16,766 bases of DNA from CAYMLQ01 sp964390795 (GCA_964390795.1 CAYMLQ010000094.1:1-16766), one strand, 5' to 3'. Positions 1 to 7,169 are shown, counted from the first letter of the stretch. Notes: generated from the letters alone by a model not told the origin. A program made the numbers and translations.

Positions 1-252
1 GTGGCCCATGGCGATGCCGTCGCAGATGCCGATGGTGTTGAACTCGAAGGGCACGCCACCGGCCTCGCGGATGCACTGCTTGATCCACTCGGCGACCTTG
101 TTCAGATGGCAGTGGCCGGGGATGATTTCGATAAAAGAGTTACAAACGCCGATGAAGGGCTTCTTGAAATCCTCGCGCTTGACGCCGGTGGCCATGAAGA
201 GGCTGCGGTGGGGGGCGCGCTGGAAACCGGCTTTGACTTGATCGCTGTTCAT
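1..252 (-). CDS. ilvD: Dihydroxy-acid dehydratase (IlvD/EDD family), N-terminal part, cut by the window edge
   Basis: The first 84 codons of a minus-strand gene that runs off the left edge. IlvD dehydrates 2,3-dihydroxy-3-methylbutanoate or 2,3-dihydroxy-3-methylpentanoate to the 2-keto acids in cytosolic valine/isoleucine synthesis, using an Fe-S cluster. Visible family motifs are HRSLFMATG (about 15-23), KPFIGVCNSF, IPGHCHL (about 44-50) and EAGGVPFEFNTIGICDGIAMGH (63-84). The Cys in ICDGIAMGH is typical of the archaeal-like IlvD branch. The ATG at 252 has an AAGGAG ribosome site at 261-266 (minus strand), 8 nt away. It follows efpL by 58 nt, probably in the same transcript, with a heptamer repeat in the gap. 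The family also contains sugar-acid dehydratases, and the cluster-defining residues beyond the edge are not visible; IlvD proper is favoured by the EFNTIxxCDGIAMGH motif. Confidence 0.88.
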   Translation of the reverse strand, partial: MNSDQVKAGFQRAPHRSLFMATGVKREDFKKPFIGVCNSFIEIIPGHCHLNKVAEWIKQCIREAGGVPFEFNTIGICDGIAMGH

Positions 253-273
253 GAGAGGGGCTCCTTGGGGAAG

Positions 274-308
274 TTAGGAGTTAGGAGTTAGGATTTAGGA
301 GTTGGGGG
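274..308. repeat. Heptamer tandem repeat, TTAGGAK x4 plus one degenerate unit
   Basis: Units start at 274, 281, 288, 295 and 302: TTAGGAG, TTAGGAG, TTAGGAT, TTAGGAG, TTGGGGG. It lies between the ilvD ribosome site (261-266) and the efpL stop (311). A second array with the same 7-bp unit is at 15817-15844. The period and the intergenic location resemble the short tandemly repeated repetitive (STRR) heptamers described in cyanobacteria; common origin is not implied. Confidence 0.85.
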
Positions 309-310
309 CC

Positions 311-892
311 TCAGAACTTCGAGACGTTGGCGCGGGAGAGGTAGGTGCCGGTGGCGGTGTCCACGATGATGGTTTCGCCGGGCTCCATATACTCGGGGAT
401 CTGCACGACCAGGCCGGTCTGGCAGGTCGCGGGCTTGGTGCGGGCCGTGACGGACGCGCCCTTCATGACGGGGTCGCACGTCACGATCGTCAGGATCACT
501 TTCTGGGGCACTTCGATCGTGAGGACCTTGCCGTCGGACATGAGCGCAAAGAGGCCTTCCATGTCCTCGACCAGATAGAGGAGCTGATCCTCGATCATGT
601 CCTTCGGGAGCGTGAACTGCGAGAAATCGTCGTTGTCCATGAAGGTGTAGAGGTCGGCCTCCTTGTAGAGGTACTGGATCGGGCGGCGCTCGAAGTCGAT
701 GTCGGCGAACGGCTCGTCGCCCTTGCAGGAGACATCCTGCTTCGATTTGTTGACGAGGTTGCGGAAGCGGAAGCGGTAGATCGAGGACGCGCCGCGTGCG
801 CTGGGGCTTGTTACGGACAGGGACTCGACAACGTGGGGCAGCCCGTTGATGCCGATGAGGTTGCCTTTTTTCAGGTCACATGCTTTGGCCAT
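311..892 (-). CDS. efpL: Elongation factor P-like protein, YeiP/EfpL type
   Basis: 193 residues, the normal EF-P length, with the three expected beta-barrel domains (about 1-64 KOW-like, 68-130 and 135-190 OB-type). EF-P-type factors bind the ribosome between the P and E sites and relieve stalling at proline-rich stretches. The loop that in EF-P carries the modified Lys/Arg reads SPSARGAS (29-36), close to the SPTARGAA loop of E. coli YeiP, with Arg33 at the tip. The C-terminal signature ARTKPATCQTGLVVQIPEYM is also YeiP-like. The ATG at 892 has GGAG about 10 nt upstream. It follows the glycosyltransferase by 33 nt and precedes ilvD, so it is likely part of the minus-strand operon. No EpmA/EpmB/EarP-type modification gene is visible nearby. 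Whether it is the only EF-P in the genome cannot be judged here. Confidence 0.9.
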   Translation of the reverse strand: MAKACDLKKGNLIGINGLPHVVESLSVTSPSARGASSIYRFRFRNLVNKSKQDVSCKGDEPFADIDFERRPIQYLYKEADLYTFMDNDDFSQFTLPKDMIEDQLLYLVEDMEGLFALMSDGKVLTIEVPQKVILTIVTCDPVMKGASVTARTKPATCQTGLVVQIPEYMEPGETIIVDTATGTYLSRANVSKF

Positions 893-925
893 AGGTAGGT
901 TCTCCGGTTAAAAAAGAGAGACAGT

Positions 926-2080
926 TTAGCGAGTTAGGGGCTCTTCTGTCGAGCGTGCGTGTTGTTTCGGATAAAGTTGGCGGTAGACCTCGAGCGTGGC
1001 ACAGGCGGCCGTATGCCAAGAAAAGTGTGCGGCGCGGGCGAGGCCTTTGGCCCGGTAGACGTCATGCCAGTCGAGCGAGACGAGGGCGGCGTGGATGGCG
1101 CGCTTCCACTCCTGGCGGTCGGTCGGGTGGACGATCTTGGCGGCTCCGCCGGTGATCTCCCTGAGCACGCCGAGCGCGGAGCAGATGACCGGCGTGCCGC
1201 AGGCCATGGCTTCGAGCACGGGGAAGCCGAACCCTTCGACGAGGCTGGGGAAGAGAAAGGCGTGCGCCGCGCTGTAGAGGGCGGGCAGACTGGCCTCTGG
1301 AACTTCGTTGATCCACTGCACGCGGCTGCCGAGGCCGAGTTGCTCGGCCTCGCGGCGCAGGGGGCTGGACTCGCTGTTGAAGCCGGCGATGACCAGCGGC
1401 ACGGAGGCGGTGGGATCCATGAGGGCGAGGGCGTTGAGCAGGGTGGTCACGTTCTTGTGCGGGAGATCCGAGCCGACGTAGAGCAGGAACTTTTCCGGCA
1501 GGCGGTAGGTGGCGCGGACCTCCGCGATCTCTTCGTGGGACTGGGGACAGAAGGCGGGGTCGATGCCGTGGTGGATCACCACGCTGCGGCGTGACGCGTG
1601 CGAGCCGAAATAGCGCTCGCAGGCCTTGAGCGCGTCTTCGGAGACGCCGATGAGTTTGCGGCAGTGCCAGATGGCCCGGCGCCCGGTGATTTTCCAGAAG
1701 AGGCGGGTGTAAGCCGAGCTGTACTGAGGATGGGAGAGGGGGATCACGTCGTGTACGGTCAGCACAAGTTTGCCGGGGACGCGGATGGGCGTGAGGATGT
1801 AGGGCGCGTGATAGACCTGGGCCTGGATGGCGCGCGCGAGCTTGAACGCCTGCCAGTGGCTCTTGAACGTGCTGGCTTGCGCACCGGTGGCATGGGTGGT
1901 GACATGCGGGTCGCTGAGGCAGGGGATCTCGGTGTCGGGGGGCAGGATCACGTGCAGGTGTTCATCCTCGCGCAGTTCGGGAACCAGGGACGCGAAAAGC
2001 GAACGGATGTAGCGGTTGATGCCCGGGTAGGCGCGGGTCGCGGTGCGAGCGTCGAACAGGATGGTGTGGGTGCTGTCCAT
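926..2080 (-). CDS. Glycosyltransferase, GT4-like (GT-B fold)
   Basis: 384 residues. A cytosolic GT-B enzyme transferring a sugar from a nucleotide sugar, probably in cell-surface glycan synthesis; donor and acceptor are unknown. Visible features are the N-terminal acceptor-side domain with LTVHDVIPLSHP (107-118), the interdomain start YVGSDLPHKNV (201-211) opening the nucleotide-binding domain, and FPSLVEGFGFPVLEAMACGTPVI (277-299) containing the retaining-GT E-x7-E pair (Glu282, Glu290). There is no signal peptide or membrane segment. The layout resembles mannosyltransferases of the WbaZ/RfaB kind. The ATG at 2080 lies 2 nt after the stop of the upstream hydrolase, and its ribosome site (AAGGA) is inside that gene's end, so translation is probably coupled. 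No other surface-polysaccharide genes are near. Confidence 0.88.
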   Translation of the reverse strand: MDSTHTILFDARTATRAYPGINRYIRSLFASLVPELREDEHLHVILPPDTEIPCLSDPHVTTHATGAQASTFKSHWQAFKLARAIQAQVYHAPYILTPIRVPGKLVLTVHDVIPLSHPQYSSAYTRLFWKITGRRAIWHCRKLIGVSEDALKACERYFGSHASRRSVVIHHGIDPAFCPQSHEEIAEVRATYRLPEKFLLYVGSDLPHKNVTTLLNALALMDPTASVPLVIAGFNSESSPLRREAEQLGLGSRVQWINEVPEASLPALYSAAHAFLFPSLVEGFGFPVLEAMACGTPVICSALGVLREITGGAAKIVHPTDRQEWKRAIHAALVSLDWHDVYRAKGLARAAHFSWHTAACATLEVYRQLYPKQHARSTEEPLTR

Positions 2081-2082
2081 CG

Positions 2083-2739
2083 TCAGTCCTTCTTCTCGTC
2101 TTTCGCTTTCGGCGGATTCGGGATGTCGCGCATATAGGGATTGCTCTTCAGCTCATCAGCGACCGTGGTGGGCTCCCCGTGGCCCGCGTAGACGGCGGTG
2201 TCGGGTGGCATCAGGAGAAAGACGCCGAGCGAGCGGACGAGCGACGTGAAGCTGCTGCGGTGAAGATCGGTGCGGCCGACCGTTCCGGCGAAGAGCGTGT
2301 CGCCGGTGAAAATGAGCTTCTCTTTGGGGAACCAGAGGCAGACGCTGCCCGGCGAGTGGCCCGGTGTATGGATGACGGTATAGGCGAGACCGCCGTCGGC
2401 AAAGGTCTGCTGGTGGCGCAGGGGGCGCGTGACCGCCACGTCGCGGGTGCGCGGGTAGGCGGGCAGCCAGACATTCTTTTCGCAAAAGGCCCAGTCATTC
2501 TCCTCGGGGTGCATAGCCACTTCGGACGGGAGAGCCTCGGCCAGTTCGTCGAGGGCGGAGATGTGGTCGAGGTGGCTGTGCGTCAGCACATACGCTTGGA
2601 TGCGGATACACTGGTCCGTGAGGTAGCGGCGAAGGCTGTCCGGGCACGCGCCAGGGTCGATGACAAGGGCGTTCTTCTGCGCGTCGGACACGAGGAAGCA
2701 GTTCGCGGACAGCGAGCCCACCGTGAGCCGGTGGATCAT
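2083..2739 (-). CDS. Metallo-beta-lactamase-fold hydrolase (glyoxalase II-like)
   Basis: 218 residues from the chosen start. A cytosolic MBL-fold hydrolase of the small glyoxalase II-like group, which generally hydrolyses thioesters such as acylglutathione analogues; the substrate is unknown. All metal-site motifs are present: THSHLDH (53-59), His128 in HTPGHSPGS (124-132), Asp147 in FTGDTLFAGTVGRTD, and His187 in YAGHGEPTT. The open frame extends 57 codons further upstream (to 2910), but the ATG at 2739 is preferred: it has GGAGG 4 nt upstream, and the protein then begins MIHRLTVGSLSANCFLV, the usual start of this family. The upstream extension is low-complexity, without domain character. 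It is the first gene of the minus-strand group; the glycosyltransferase starts 2 nt after its stop. Confidence 0.88.
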   Translation of the reverse strand: MIHRLTVGSLSANCFLVSDAQKNALVIDPGACPDSLRRYLTDQCIRIQAYVLTHSHLDHISALDELAEALPSEVAMHPEENDWAFCEKNVWLPAYPRTRDVAVTRPLRHQQTFADGGLAYTVIHTPGHSPGSVCLWFPKEKLIFTGDTLFAGTVGRTDLHRSSFTSLVRSLGVFLLMPPDTAVYAGHGEPTTVADELKSNPYMRDIPNPPKAKDEKKD

Positions 2740-2932
2740 CAGGCCTCCGTTGGCATACACGTTCGTCGCGGTGATGCAGTCGGCGGGCGGGAGCTCAGCT
2801 TCGGCGGCACACCGGAATGCAAGCAGAGTGTAGGCAACTGCACAGAGCCGAATTCCGTACGTGACGAAACGGAAACGAAACGGTACTTTTATAACGGTTT
2901 CAGCAAGCATAGGCGTCCCTGTCCTGAATCCC
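2740..2932 (-). other. Leader region between the divergent promoters and the MBL-fold gene
   Basis: About 190 nt that would be transcribed as a 5' leader if the minus promoter at 2955-2983 is real. It is open in the frame of the MBL gene (57 codons) but has no family similarity that I recognise. I looked for a cobalamin-riboswitch B12 box and for a terminator-like stem followed by T's and saw neither. Confidence 0.4.
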
Positions 2933-2947
2933 CTTTGTCGGACAAAG
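2933..2947. promoter_or_regulatory. Perfect 7-bp palindrome, candidate operator
   Basis: CTTTGTC-G-GACAAAG, arms 2933-2939 and 2941-2947 around one central base. It covers the proposed -35 of the cobO promoter and the expected transcription start of the divergent MBL-fold operon, a position from which one bound protein could affect both. There is no T-run, so it is not a terminator. The regulator is unknown. Confidence 0.45.
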
Positions 2948-2962
2948 ACGCATAACTATAAC
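2935..2962 (+). promoter_or_regulatory. Candidate sigma70-type promoter for cobO
   Basis: TTGTCG (2935-2940), 16-nt spacer, TATAAC (2957-2962). The predicted start near 2969 is about 30 nt before the cobO start codon. The -35 matches consensus at 4 of 6 bases and the -10 at 5 of 6. Confidence 0.5.
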
Positions 2963-2983
2963 ACAAGTGGGTGTTCCCTCCAA
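2955..2983 (-). promoter_or_regulatory. Candidate sigma70-type promoter for the MBL-GT-efpL-ilvD group
   Basis: Read on the minus strand: TTGGAG (2983-2978), 17-nt spacer, TATAGT (2960-2955). Its -10 overlaps the -10 of the opposing cobO promoter by four bases, so RNA polymerase could not use both at once. The -35 is weak (3 of 6). Confidence 0.42.
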
Positions 2984-2999
2984 GCGAACAAGGTGCATG

Positions 3000-3533
3000 A
3001 TGACGCGTGAACGCAAGAATCGAATCATCCTGATCACAGGTGACGGCAAAGGGAAAACGACCGCGGCCCTCGGAATGGTTCTGCGTGCGGTGGGGAATGG
3101 CTTGCGCGTGTGTGTGATCCAGTTCATCAAGAACCGCAAAGACACCGGCGAGGCGCGGGCGCTCGCCCTTCTGCCGGGGGTGGAGGTATACGCGTGCGGC
3201 GAAGGGTTTGTGCTGCCGCAGGGAGGGCACTCGCGCGAGACGCACACGCGCGCGGCGCAGGCGGGTCTCCGGCTGGCCGCCCAGAAGCTGCGCGACCCTG
3301 CGTTCGGCGTGGTGGTGCTGGATGAGGTCTGCGGGGCGGTTGCGCTGGAGCTGCTCGAGGCGCAGGCGGTGTGCGGAACACTGTGCTCTGCCGCGCCGGG
3401 CACGGTGATCGTGCTGACCGGCCGTGACGCGAGCCGGGAACTGGTCGAGTTGGCGGACACGGTCAGCCGGGTCGAGTGCGTGAAGCACGGCATGGACGAC
3501 GGCTGGCCCGCTCAGAAGGGCGTGGAGCTGTGA
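3000..3533 (+). CDS. cobO: Corrinoid adenosyltransferase (CobO/BtuR/CobA family)
   Basis: 177 residues. It transfers the adenosyl group of ATP to reduced corrinoid (cob(I)yrinate a,c-diamide or cobalamin) to make adenosylcobalamin, in the cytosol. The P-loop GDGKGKTTAALG (14-25) is the variant typical of this family. VVLDEVCGAVALELL is the Walker-B-like region, and the C-terminus ADTVSRVECVKHGMDDGWPAQKGVEL matches the conserved VKHP-D-G-AQKGIE ending. Starts at GTG 2967, ATG 2997 and ATG 3000 are in frame; AAGG at 2990-2993 best suits 3000. It stands alone with its own promoter, away from other cobalamin genes, so it may serve salvage. Its TGA (3531-3533) abuts the stop of the convergent gene. 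Confidence 0.93.
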   Translation: MTRERKNRIILITGDGKGKTTAALGMVLRAVGNGLRVCVIQFIKNRKDTGEARALALLPGVEVYACGEGFVLPQGGHSRETHTRAAQAGLRLAAQKLRDPAFGVVVLDEVCGAVALELLEAQAVCGTLCSAAPGTVIVLTGRDASRELVELADTVSRVECVKHGMDDGWPAQKGVEL

Positions 3534-6500
3534 CTAGTTTGGCGCAGGTATCCGGTACAGGAGCCGGTTCTCGTTGAAATAGACCGAGGGCAGCACGTGC
3601 CCGTCCCGATCCTTCGGCAGTCGGGAGTCCTGACTCTCGAAGCCGTCTTGGCAGAAGGCCTTGTGGACAACCGGCGCGGTCGCCATCAAGGCCGGATACG
3701 TCAGCCCTTTGTACATCCCGACCGCATAGTACGTGTCTGTGCTCATGTCTGGACGCGACAGAAGTTCTTCCAGCCCCAGATACGGACAGAGCGCGTCCAC
3801 CCACGCCACCAGACGCTGCTCTTCCAACGGGGTCACCTTGACGTCGTGGTGCTTGCCAGTCGTGGCGATCTGGATGAGCTTGCTCGCGTAGGACATCGCC
3901 GTCATCGGCGGCACGACCGTGTCCTGCGTCGGCACCTTCCACGCCGGATTGGGATAGGTGTGGTAGGGGAAGAGCGGCCCCGCGATCGTCTTTTTCACAG
4001 AGTCCGCCAAATCCTTGGGCTCTTTGCCGAACACCAGTAGGACATACGGCCAGCTGACCGAACGCCCAGGTTCGGCACGGTGCGTGAAGTTCAGACCGGC
4101 CTTGGGCTTGTCGCCCCCGTGGCAGCGGACGCAGTAGGCGTCCAGAACCGGCTGGACAAACCGCGGGAAGCTGACCGTCTCGTCGCGCCAGGGCGGCGGC
4201 ATGATCGTGCTCGGGCCGCGCCGCATGGCGAGCGCCGTGGCGGGCGGCGGCGGGGGCGCGTCGCGCGGCGTCTCGTGGCAGCCCACGCAGCCCCGGATTT
4301 CTCCGGGCATGCTGTGCGTGAACGAGCGCATCGTCTGCAGGCAGCGCCCCTGCCCGTCGAGCAGTTGGAAGAACACGGAGCGGACCGCCGGGATTTTGAA
4401 ATGCACGCTGCCGTCCGCTTCGACTGGAACCGTGCCGAGCACTTGCTTGACGCCTTCGTCATACACGAACGAGATGGCCGGGGAGCCCGGCACTTGCGAC
4501 GCGCTCAGCGGCACCGCGCCGGCCTTGCGATAGGGCTCGGACTCGCGCATGGAGGAGCGCCACCCCGCGCAGTCGCTGAAGGTCACGGAGCTGATCTCCA
4601 TGACGCGCAGCGCCTTGACCAGGCCCCGCGGGATCGTGGTGCCCTCATAGATGTCCGCACTGTAGAGGGTCGCGTCCTCGGGCGTCTGGTCGGCCCGTGT
4701 CATTTTTCCGGGCCACTTGACGTTGGCGGGAATGATGTTCGGCCGTTTGCGCGCCCGCACCGGCTGCGCGTGCAGGATGTTGTGCGCGCCGGCGTAGAGC
4801 AGCTCCATGTTACCGTCGTAGTCCATCAGGTAGAGCTTGAACAGGTCTGGGGTCGGGTCGTTGCCGAGCACCGCGTGCTGTCCTGGGCGCGCCGAAACCA
4901 AAAAGAGATCTTTGCCGAGCGGGAAGGGCGTCTGAAAGGCGCTGTAACACGCGGGTGCCGAGAAATCGGCGTTGTACGGCTCGTCCAGCGGTCCGCGTCC
5001 CACTTCCGCCCACGGGATGTGCGGCGTCAGGTTGTACACGCCGTCGGGGTAGTTCATGCCGGCGGTCTGGTCGATCACCGCGAGCGGGCCGTCGTAGATG
5101 GCGTGGTGACCCGGCGCGTGCAGGAGCACCCGCAGGGTTCCCGGGATGGGCCGAGCGTTCAACTGCATGTCCGGCCAGCGGCTCTGGTTGCCCCAGTAGG
5201 CGGCCGCTCCCGTTCCGTCCGGATTGACGGTCCACAGGCTCTGGATACGGTTCACCTCGCGGTCGACGTACTCCCAGCGCGTGTAGAGGATGCGCCCGTC
5301 CGGCAGGAACGCCGGCGTGAAGTCGGCCTCGTTGTTCGCGCTGATGAAGTAGATGTTCTTCCCGTCCATGCCGCACCGCGCCAGAATGAACATCCTGAAC
5401 TTCGAGTCGCCGCAGCGCAGGAACTGGTTACAGCGCGAGGTTGAGAAAACGATGTTCCCGTCGGGCGTGTAGATCGGATCCAGGTCGTTGTAGTCGCCCT
5501 TCGTGAGCTGCCGCGTCTCGGCACCGTCCAGGCCGGTCTCGTACAGGTGATACGCGGGCTCGTTGGTCAGCTTCATGCAGAAGAGCACACGCGTGGCGTC
5601 GAAGGACAGGTCGGGCCGCCAGAAGGCCGCCGGCGCGTCCTTCTGCGGGGCGAGCTGCCGCACGCCCGCGTCCGGCCCGAGCCCGTCGAGCACGAGCAGC
5701 CGGCCGCCGTGGGCGGCGCAGTTCTCCGTGCGGTGACGGATCTCGTGATACGCCTCCGAGCCGCTGACGTAGGGGGTGTCGATGCAGAGAATCGAGTGAA
5801 AGTCGATCTGAGCGTCGCCCAGCAGGCACTCGCGCTTCAGGGCGCGGATGTCCAGAAAAAGACGCTCGGCGTTTTTTGCCGTGACCTCGTCCAGACGCCG
5901 CTTGAGCGCGGTGAGCCGGGTCCGCCTCTCAGCAGCGGCTGGCTGCTTTTCCGCCGCCTGACGCCGCAGGACGCGCTCGGTCCGCGCCCACTCGTTCCAG
6001 GCAGCGGCCGCGCCGACCGAGTTTGTGCCGCGCTGCCGCTGCCACTCGTTGCGGACGCGCTCGCCCCACGGCATGGCGTAAAGGAACTCGTCCGGTTCCA
6101 AGACCCGCGGCGTGATGCGGATCTCGTCGATCCAGCCGTTGAACGGCCCCTCGCCCGCGCCGTCGCCGAGGCAGAGCGCCTCATCCGTATATACGAGCGG
6201 GAAGGCCGTACGTCCCGTGCCCCCGCACGGCGCATAGTCCACATACATCCTGACGGTCTGCTCCGCATAGGAGAACGCGACATGGTGCCATTTGCCGTCC
6301 TCGACGTCCACCCCGCTGCTGAAAGACTGGTTCCACCCTTTCGGCGGAGGCCATGACGCGCCCTCGGGATACGTGTCGAACCGGGTGCGGATCTTCCGGC
6401 CGCTGACCGACAGCGACCAAGTGGCCGAGTTTCGGGCGCGGTCGCGTAGCTTGCCGATGAGCAGCGGGTAGTCGTGGTGCGCGTTGACCCGGATGAACGC

Positions 6501-6845
6501 CTCCACCGTGAAGGCTGCGGGTTTGAGCGCTCCGGACGCCGTCAGCCTGGATTTCCCGTCAAAGAAAACCGAAGAGCGGTTATCCGGATTGACTACCGCG
6601 CCCTGGTTGCCGTGCGAGATCTGGCGGGTGGGCGACGGCGGCACCTCGGCGCTGAATTCGGGCGATCCGGCTGCGCACGTTGCGTGCAGGTCGGCGAAGC
6701 TGGCCGAGTTGACCAGCGAGGTGACGGCGCAGGGCAGCCGAGCCGCATCGAATTTCCAATAGGCCGCTCCGGTAACGTCGGCCATCGACGCGCCGATCCA
6801 CCCGATCACACCGGCGACGGCTAGTGCCGTGTCCCCCGTTCTCAT
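3534..6845 (-). CDS. Secreted LamG / beta-propeller / dihaem c protein, HzsA-related
   Basis: 1103 residues. Residues 1-22 are a signal peptide with a hydrophobic core, so export is expected. About 28-255 is a LamG/concanavalin-like domain (KFDAARLP, then TVEAFIRVN, DGKWHHVAFSY, NGWIDEIRITPRVLEPDEF). About 260-345 is charged and probably helical. About 395-650 has PD40/TolB-like propeller repeats (DLDPIYTPDGNIVFSTSRC, FTPAFLPDGRILYTRWEY) and the LLHAPGHHAIYDGP stretch seen in proteins related to the hydrazine synthase alpha subunit. The C-terminal part has two c-type haem motifs, CVGCH (853-857) and CVRCH (905-909). The substrate is unknown; proteins of this design are common in PVC bacteria that do not perform anammox, so hydrazine synthesis is not implied. 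The ATG at 6845 has AGGGGG about 9 nt upstream. It is probably monocistronic, with its own promoter at 6936-6964. Confidence 0.85.
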   Translation of the reverse strand: MRTGDTALAVAGVIGWIGASMADVTGAAYWKFDAARLPCAVTSLVNSASFADLHATCAAGSPEFSAEVPPSPTRQISHGNQGAVVNPDNRSSVFFDGKSRLTASGALKPAAFTVEAFIRVNAHHDYPLLIGKLRDRARNSATWSLSVSGRKIRTRFDTYPEGASWPPPKGWNQSFSSGVDVEDGKWHHVAFSYAEQTVRMYVDYAPCGGTGRTAFPLVYTDEALCLGDGAGEGPFNGWIDEIRITPRVLEPDEFLYAMPWGERVRNEWQRQRGTNSVGAAAAWNEWARTERVLRRQAAEKQPAAAERRTRLTALKRRLDEVTAKNAERLFLDIRALKRECLLGDAQIDFHSILCIDTPYVSGSEAYHEIRHRTENCAAHGGRLLVLDGLGPDAGVRQLAPQKDAPAAFWRPDLSFDATRVLFCMKLTNEPAYHLYETGLDGAETRQLTKGDYNDLDPIYTPDGNIVFSTSRCNQFLRCGDSKFRMFILARCGMDGKNIYFISANNEADFTPAFLPDGRILYTRWEYVDREVNRIQSLWTVNPDGTGAAAYWGNQSRWPDMQLNARPIPGTLRVLLHAPGHHAIYDGPLAVIDQTAGMNYPDGVYNLTPHIPWAEVGRGPLDEPYNADFSAPACYSAFQTPFPLGKDLFLVSARPGQHAVLGNDPTPDLFKLYLMDYDGNMELLYAGAHNILHAQPVRARKRPNIIPANVKWPGKMTRADQTPEDATLYSADIYEGTTIPRGLVKALRVMEISSVTFSDCAGWRSSMRESEPYRKAGAVPLSASQVPGSPAISFVYDEGVKQVLGTVPVEADGSVHFKIPAVRSVFFQLLDGQGRCLQTMRSFTHSMPGEIRGCVGCHETPRDAPPPPPATALAMRRGPSTIMPPPWRDETVSFPRFVQPVLDAYCVRCHGGDKPKAGLNFTHRAEPGRSVSWPYVLLVFGKEPKDLADSVKKTIAGPLFPYHTYPNPAWKVPTQDTVVPPMTAMSYASKLIQIATTGKHHDVKVTPLEEQRLVAWVDALCPYLGLEELLSRPDMSTDTYYAVGMYKGLTYPALMATAPVVHKAFCQDGFESQDSRLPKDRDGHVLPSVYFNENRLLYRIPAPN

Positions 6846-6935
6846 TCCCGCTTCCCCCTAACGTGACTCCACGCTCATGTCTGCATTGCGCCTTGCTTCG
6901 AAGCTCCTACCACATGGATATCAGCAGACGCCGAG

Positions 6936-6964
6936 AGTATGGCAGAATGAGTGTCTTTTGTCTA
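6936..6964 (-). promoter_or_regulatory. Candidate promoter for the LamG/dihaem gene
   Basis: Minus strand: TAGACA (6964-6959, 5 of 6 to consensus), 17-nt spacer ending in TGC, then CATACT (6941-6936, 4 of 6), i.e. an extended -10. The predicted leader is about 80 nt. The remainder of the 6846-7218 gap holds a tandem 11-mer and the inverted repeat listed below, with no convincing gene. Confidence 0.45.
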
Positions 6965-6989
6965 CGCAGTCAACGGTCAAACGGTAATC

Positions 6990-7011
6990 GGTTGGTGCGA
7001 GGTTGGTGCGA
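6990..7011. repeat. Tandem 11-bp duplication
   Basis: GGTTGGTGCGA occurs twice in direct succession (6990-7000 and 7001-7011), followed by a degenerate third unit (GTTTCGTGCG). It lies between the LamG gene promoter and the long inverted repeat. Confidence 0.7.
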
Positions 7012-7038
7012 GTTTCGTGCGTATGGTGTGCGGAGCGT

Positions 7039-7169
7039 CTGGGAGCGCGGGCGCCCTCGCCCGCCCTGCGAAAGTCCGTGCAAGGCCGGCCGCAGCCAAA
7101 CGTGGAACAACCGCTTGCGGACGGTCGTGTCGACAACATGGTTGCGGGCGGGGGCGCCCGCGCTCCCAG
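7039..7169. repeat. Intergenic element with 26-bp terminal inverted repeats
   Basis: The left arm (7039-7064) begins CTGGGAGCGCGGGCGCCC; the right arm (7144-7169) is its reverse complement with one mismatch (25 of 26). The 79-bp interior has no credible ORF. Several short open frames with Gly/Arg-rich translations overlap it in multiple frames, the usual sign of a GC-rich repeat. It lies about 50 bp past the stop of the fucosidase-like gene, so the transcript could fold into a long stem. A non-autonomous mobile element or REP/BIME-type repeat is possible; no target duplication was evident. Confidence 0.75.

Noticed and set aside
274..308. CRISPR-like array
   Set aside because: Units are 7 bp and contiguous without spacers; it is a simple tandem repeat.
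302..898. 198-codon plus-strand open frame antisense to efpL
   Set aside because: Composition is that of a shadow frame (His/Val/Gly/Asp-rich), it has no family features, and efpL on the other strand is certain.
2740..2910. N-terminal extension of the MBL-fold protein, with a possible hydrophobic segment
   Set aside because: The family normally starts at the internal ATG (2739), which has GGAGG just upstream; the extension is probably leader.
2740..2966. Cobalamin riboswitch next to cobO
   Set aside because: No B12-box-like sequence was found on either strand, and the cobO leader is only about 30 nt.
4080..5444. 454-codon plus-strand open frame
   Set aside because: It lies wholly antisense to the LamG/dihaem gene, is His/Arg/Val-rich and has no motif; an effect of GC-rich codon usage.
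3534..6845. True hydrazine synthase subunit and an anammox organism
   Set aside because: Only general architecture and the dihaem motif agree; no beta/gamma subunit or other anammox gene is present, and the context is glycan degradation.
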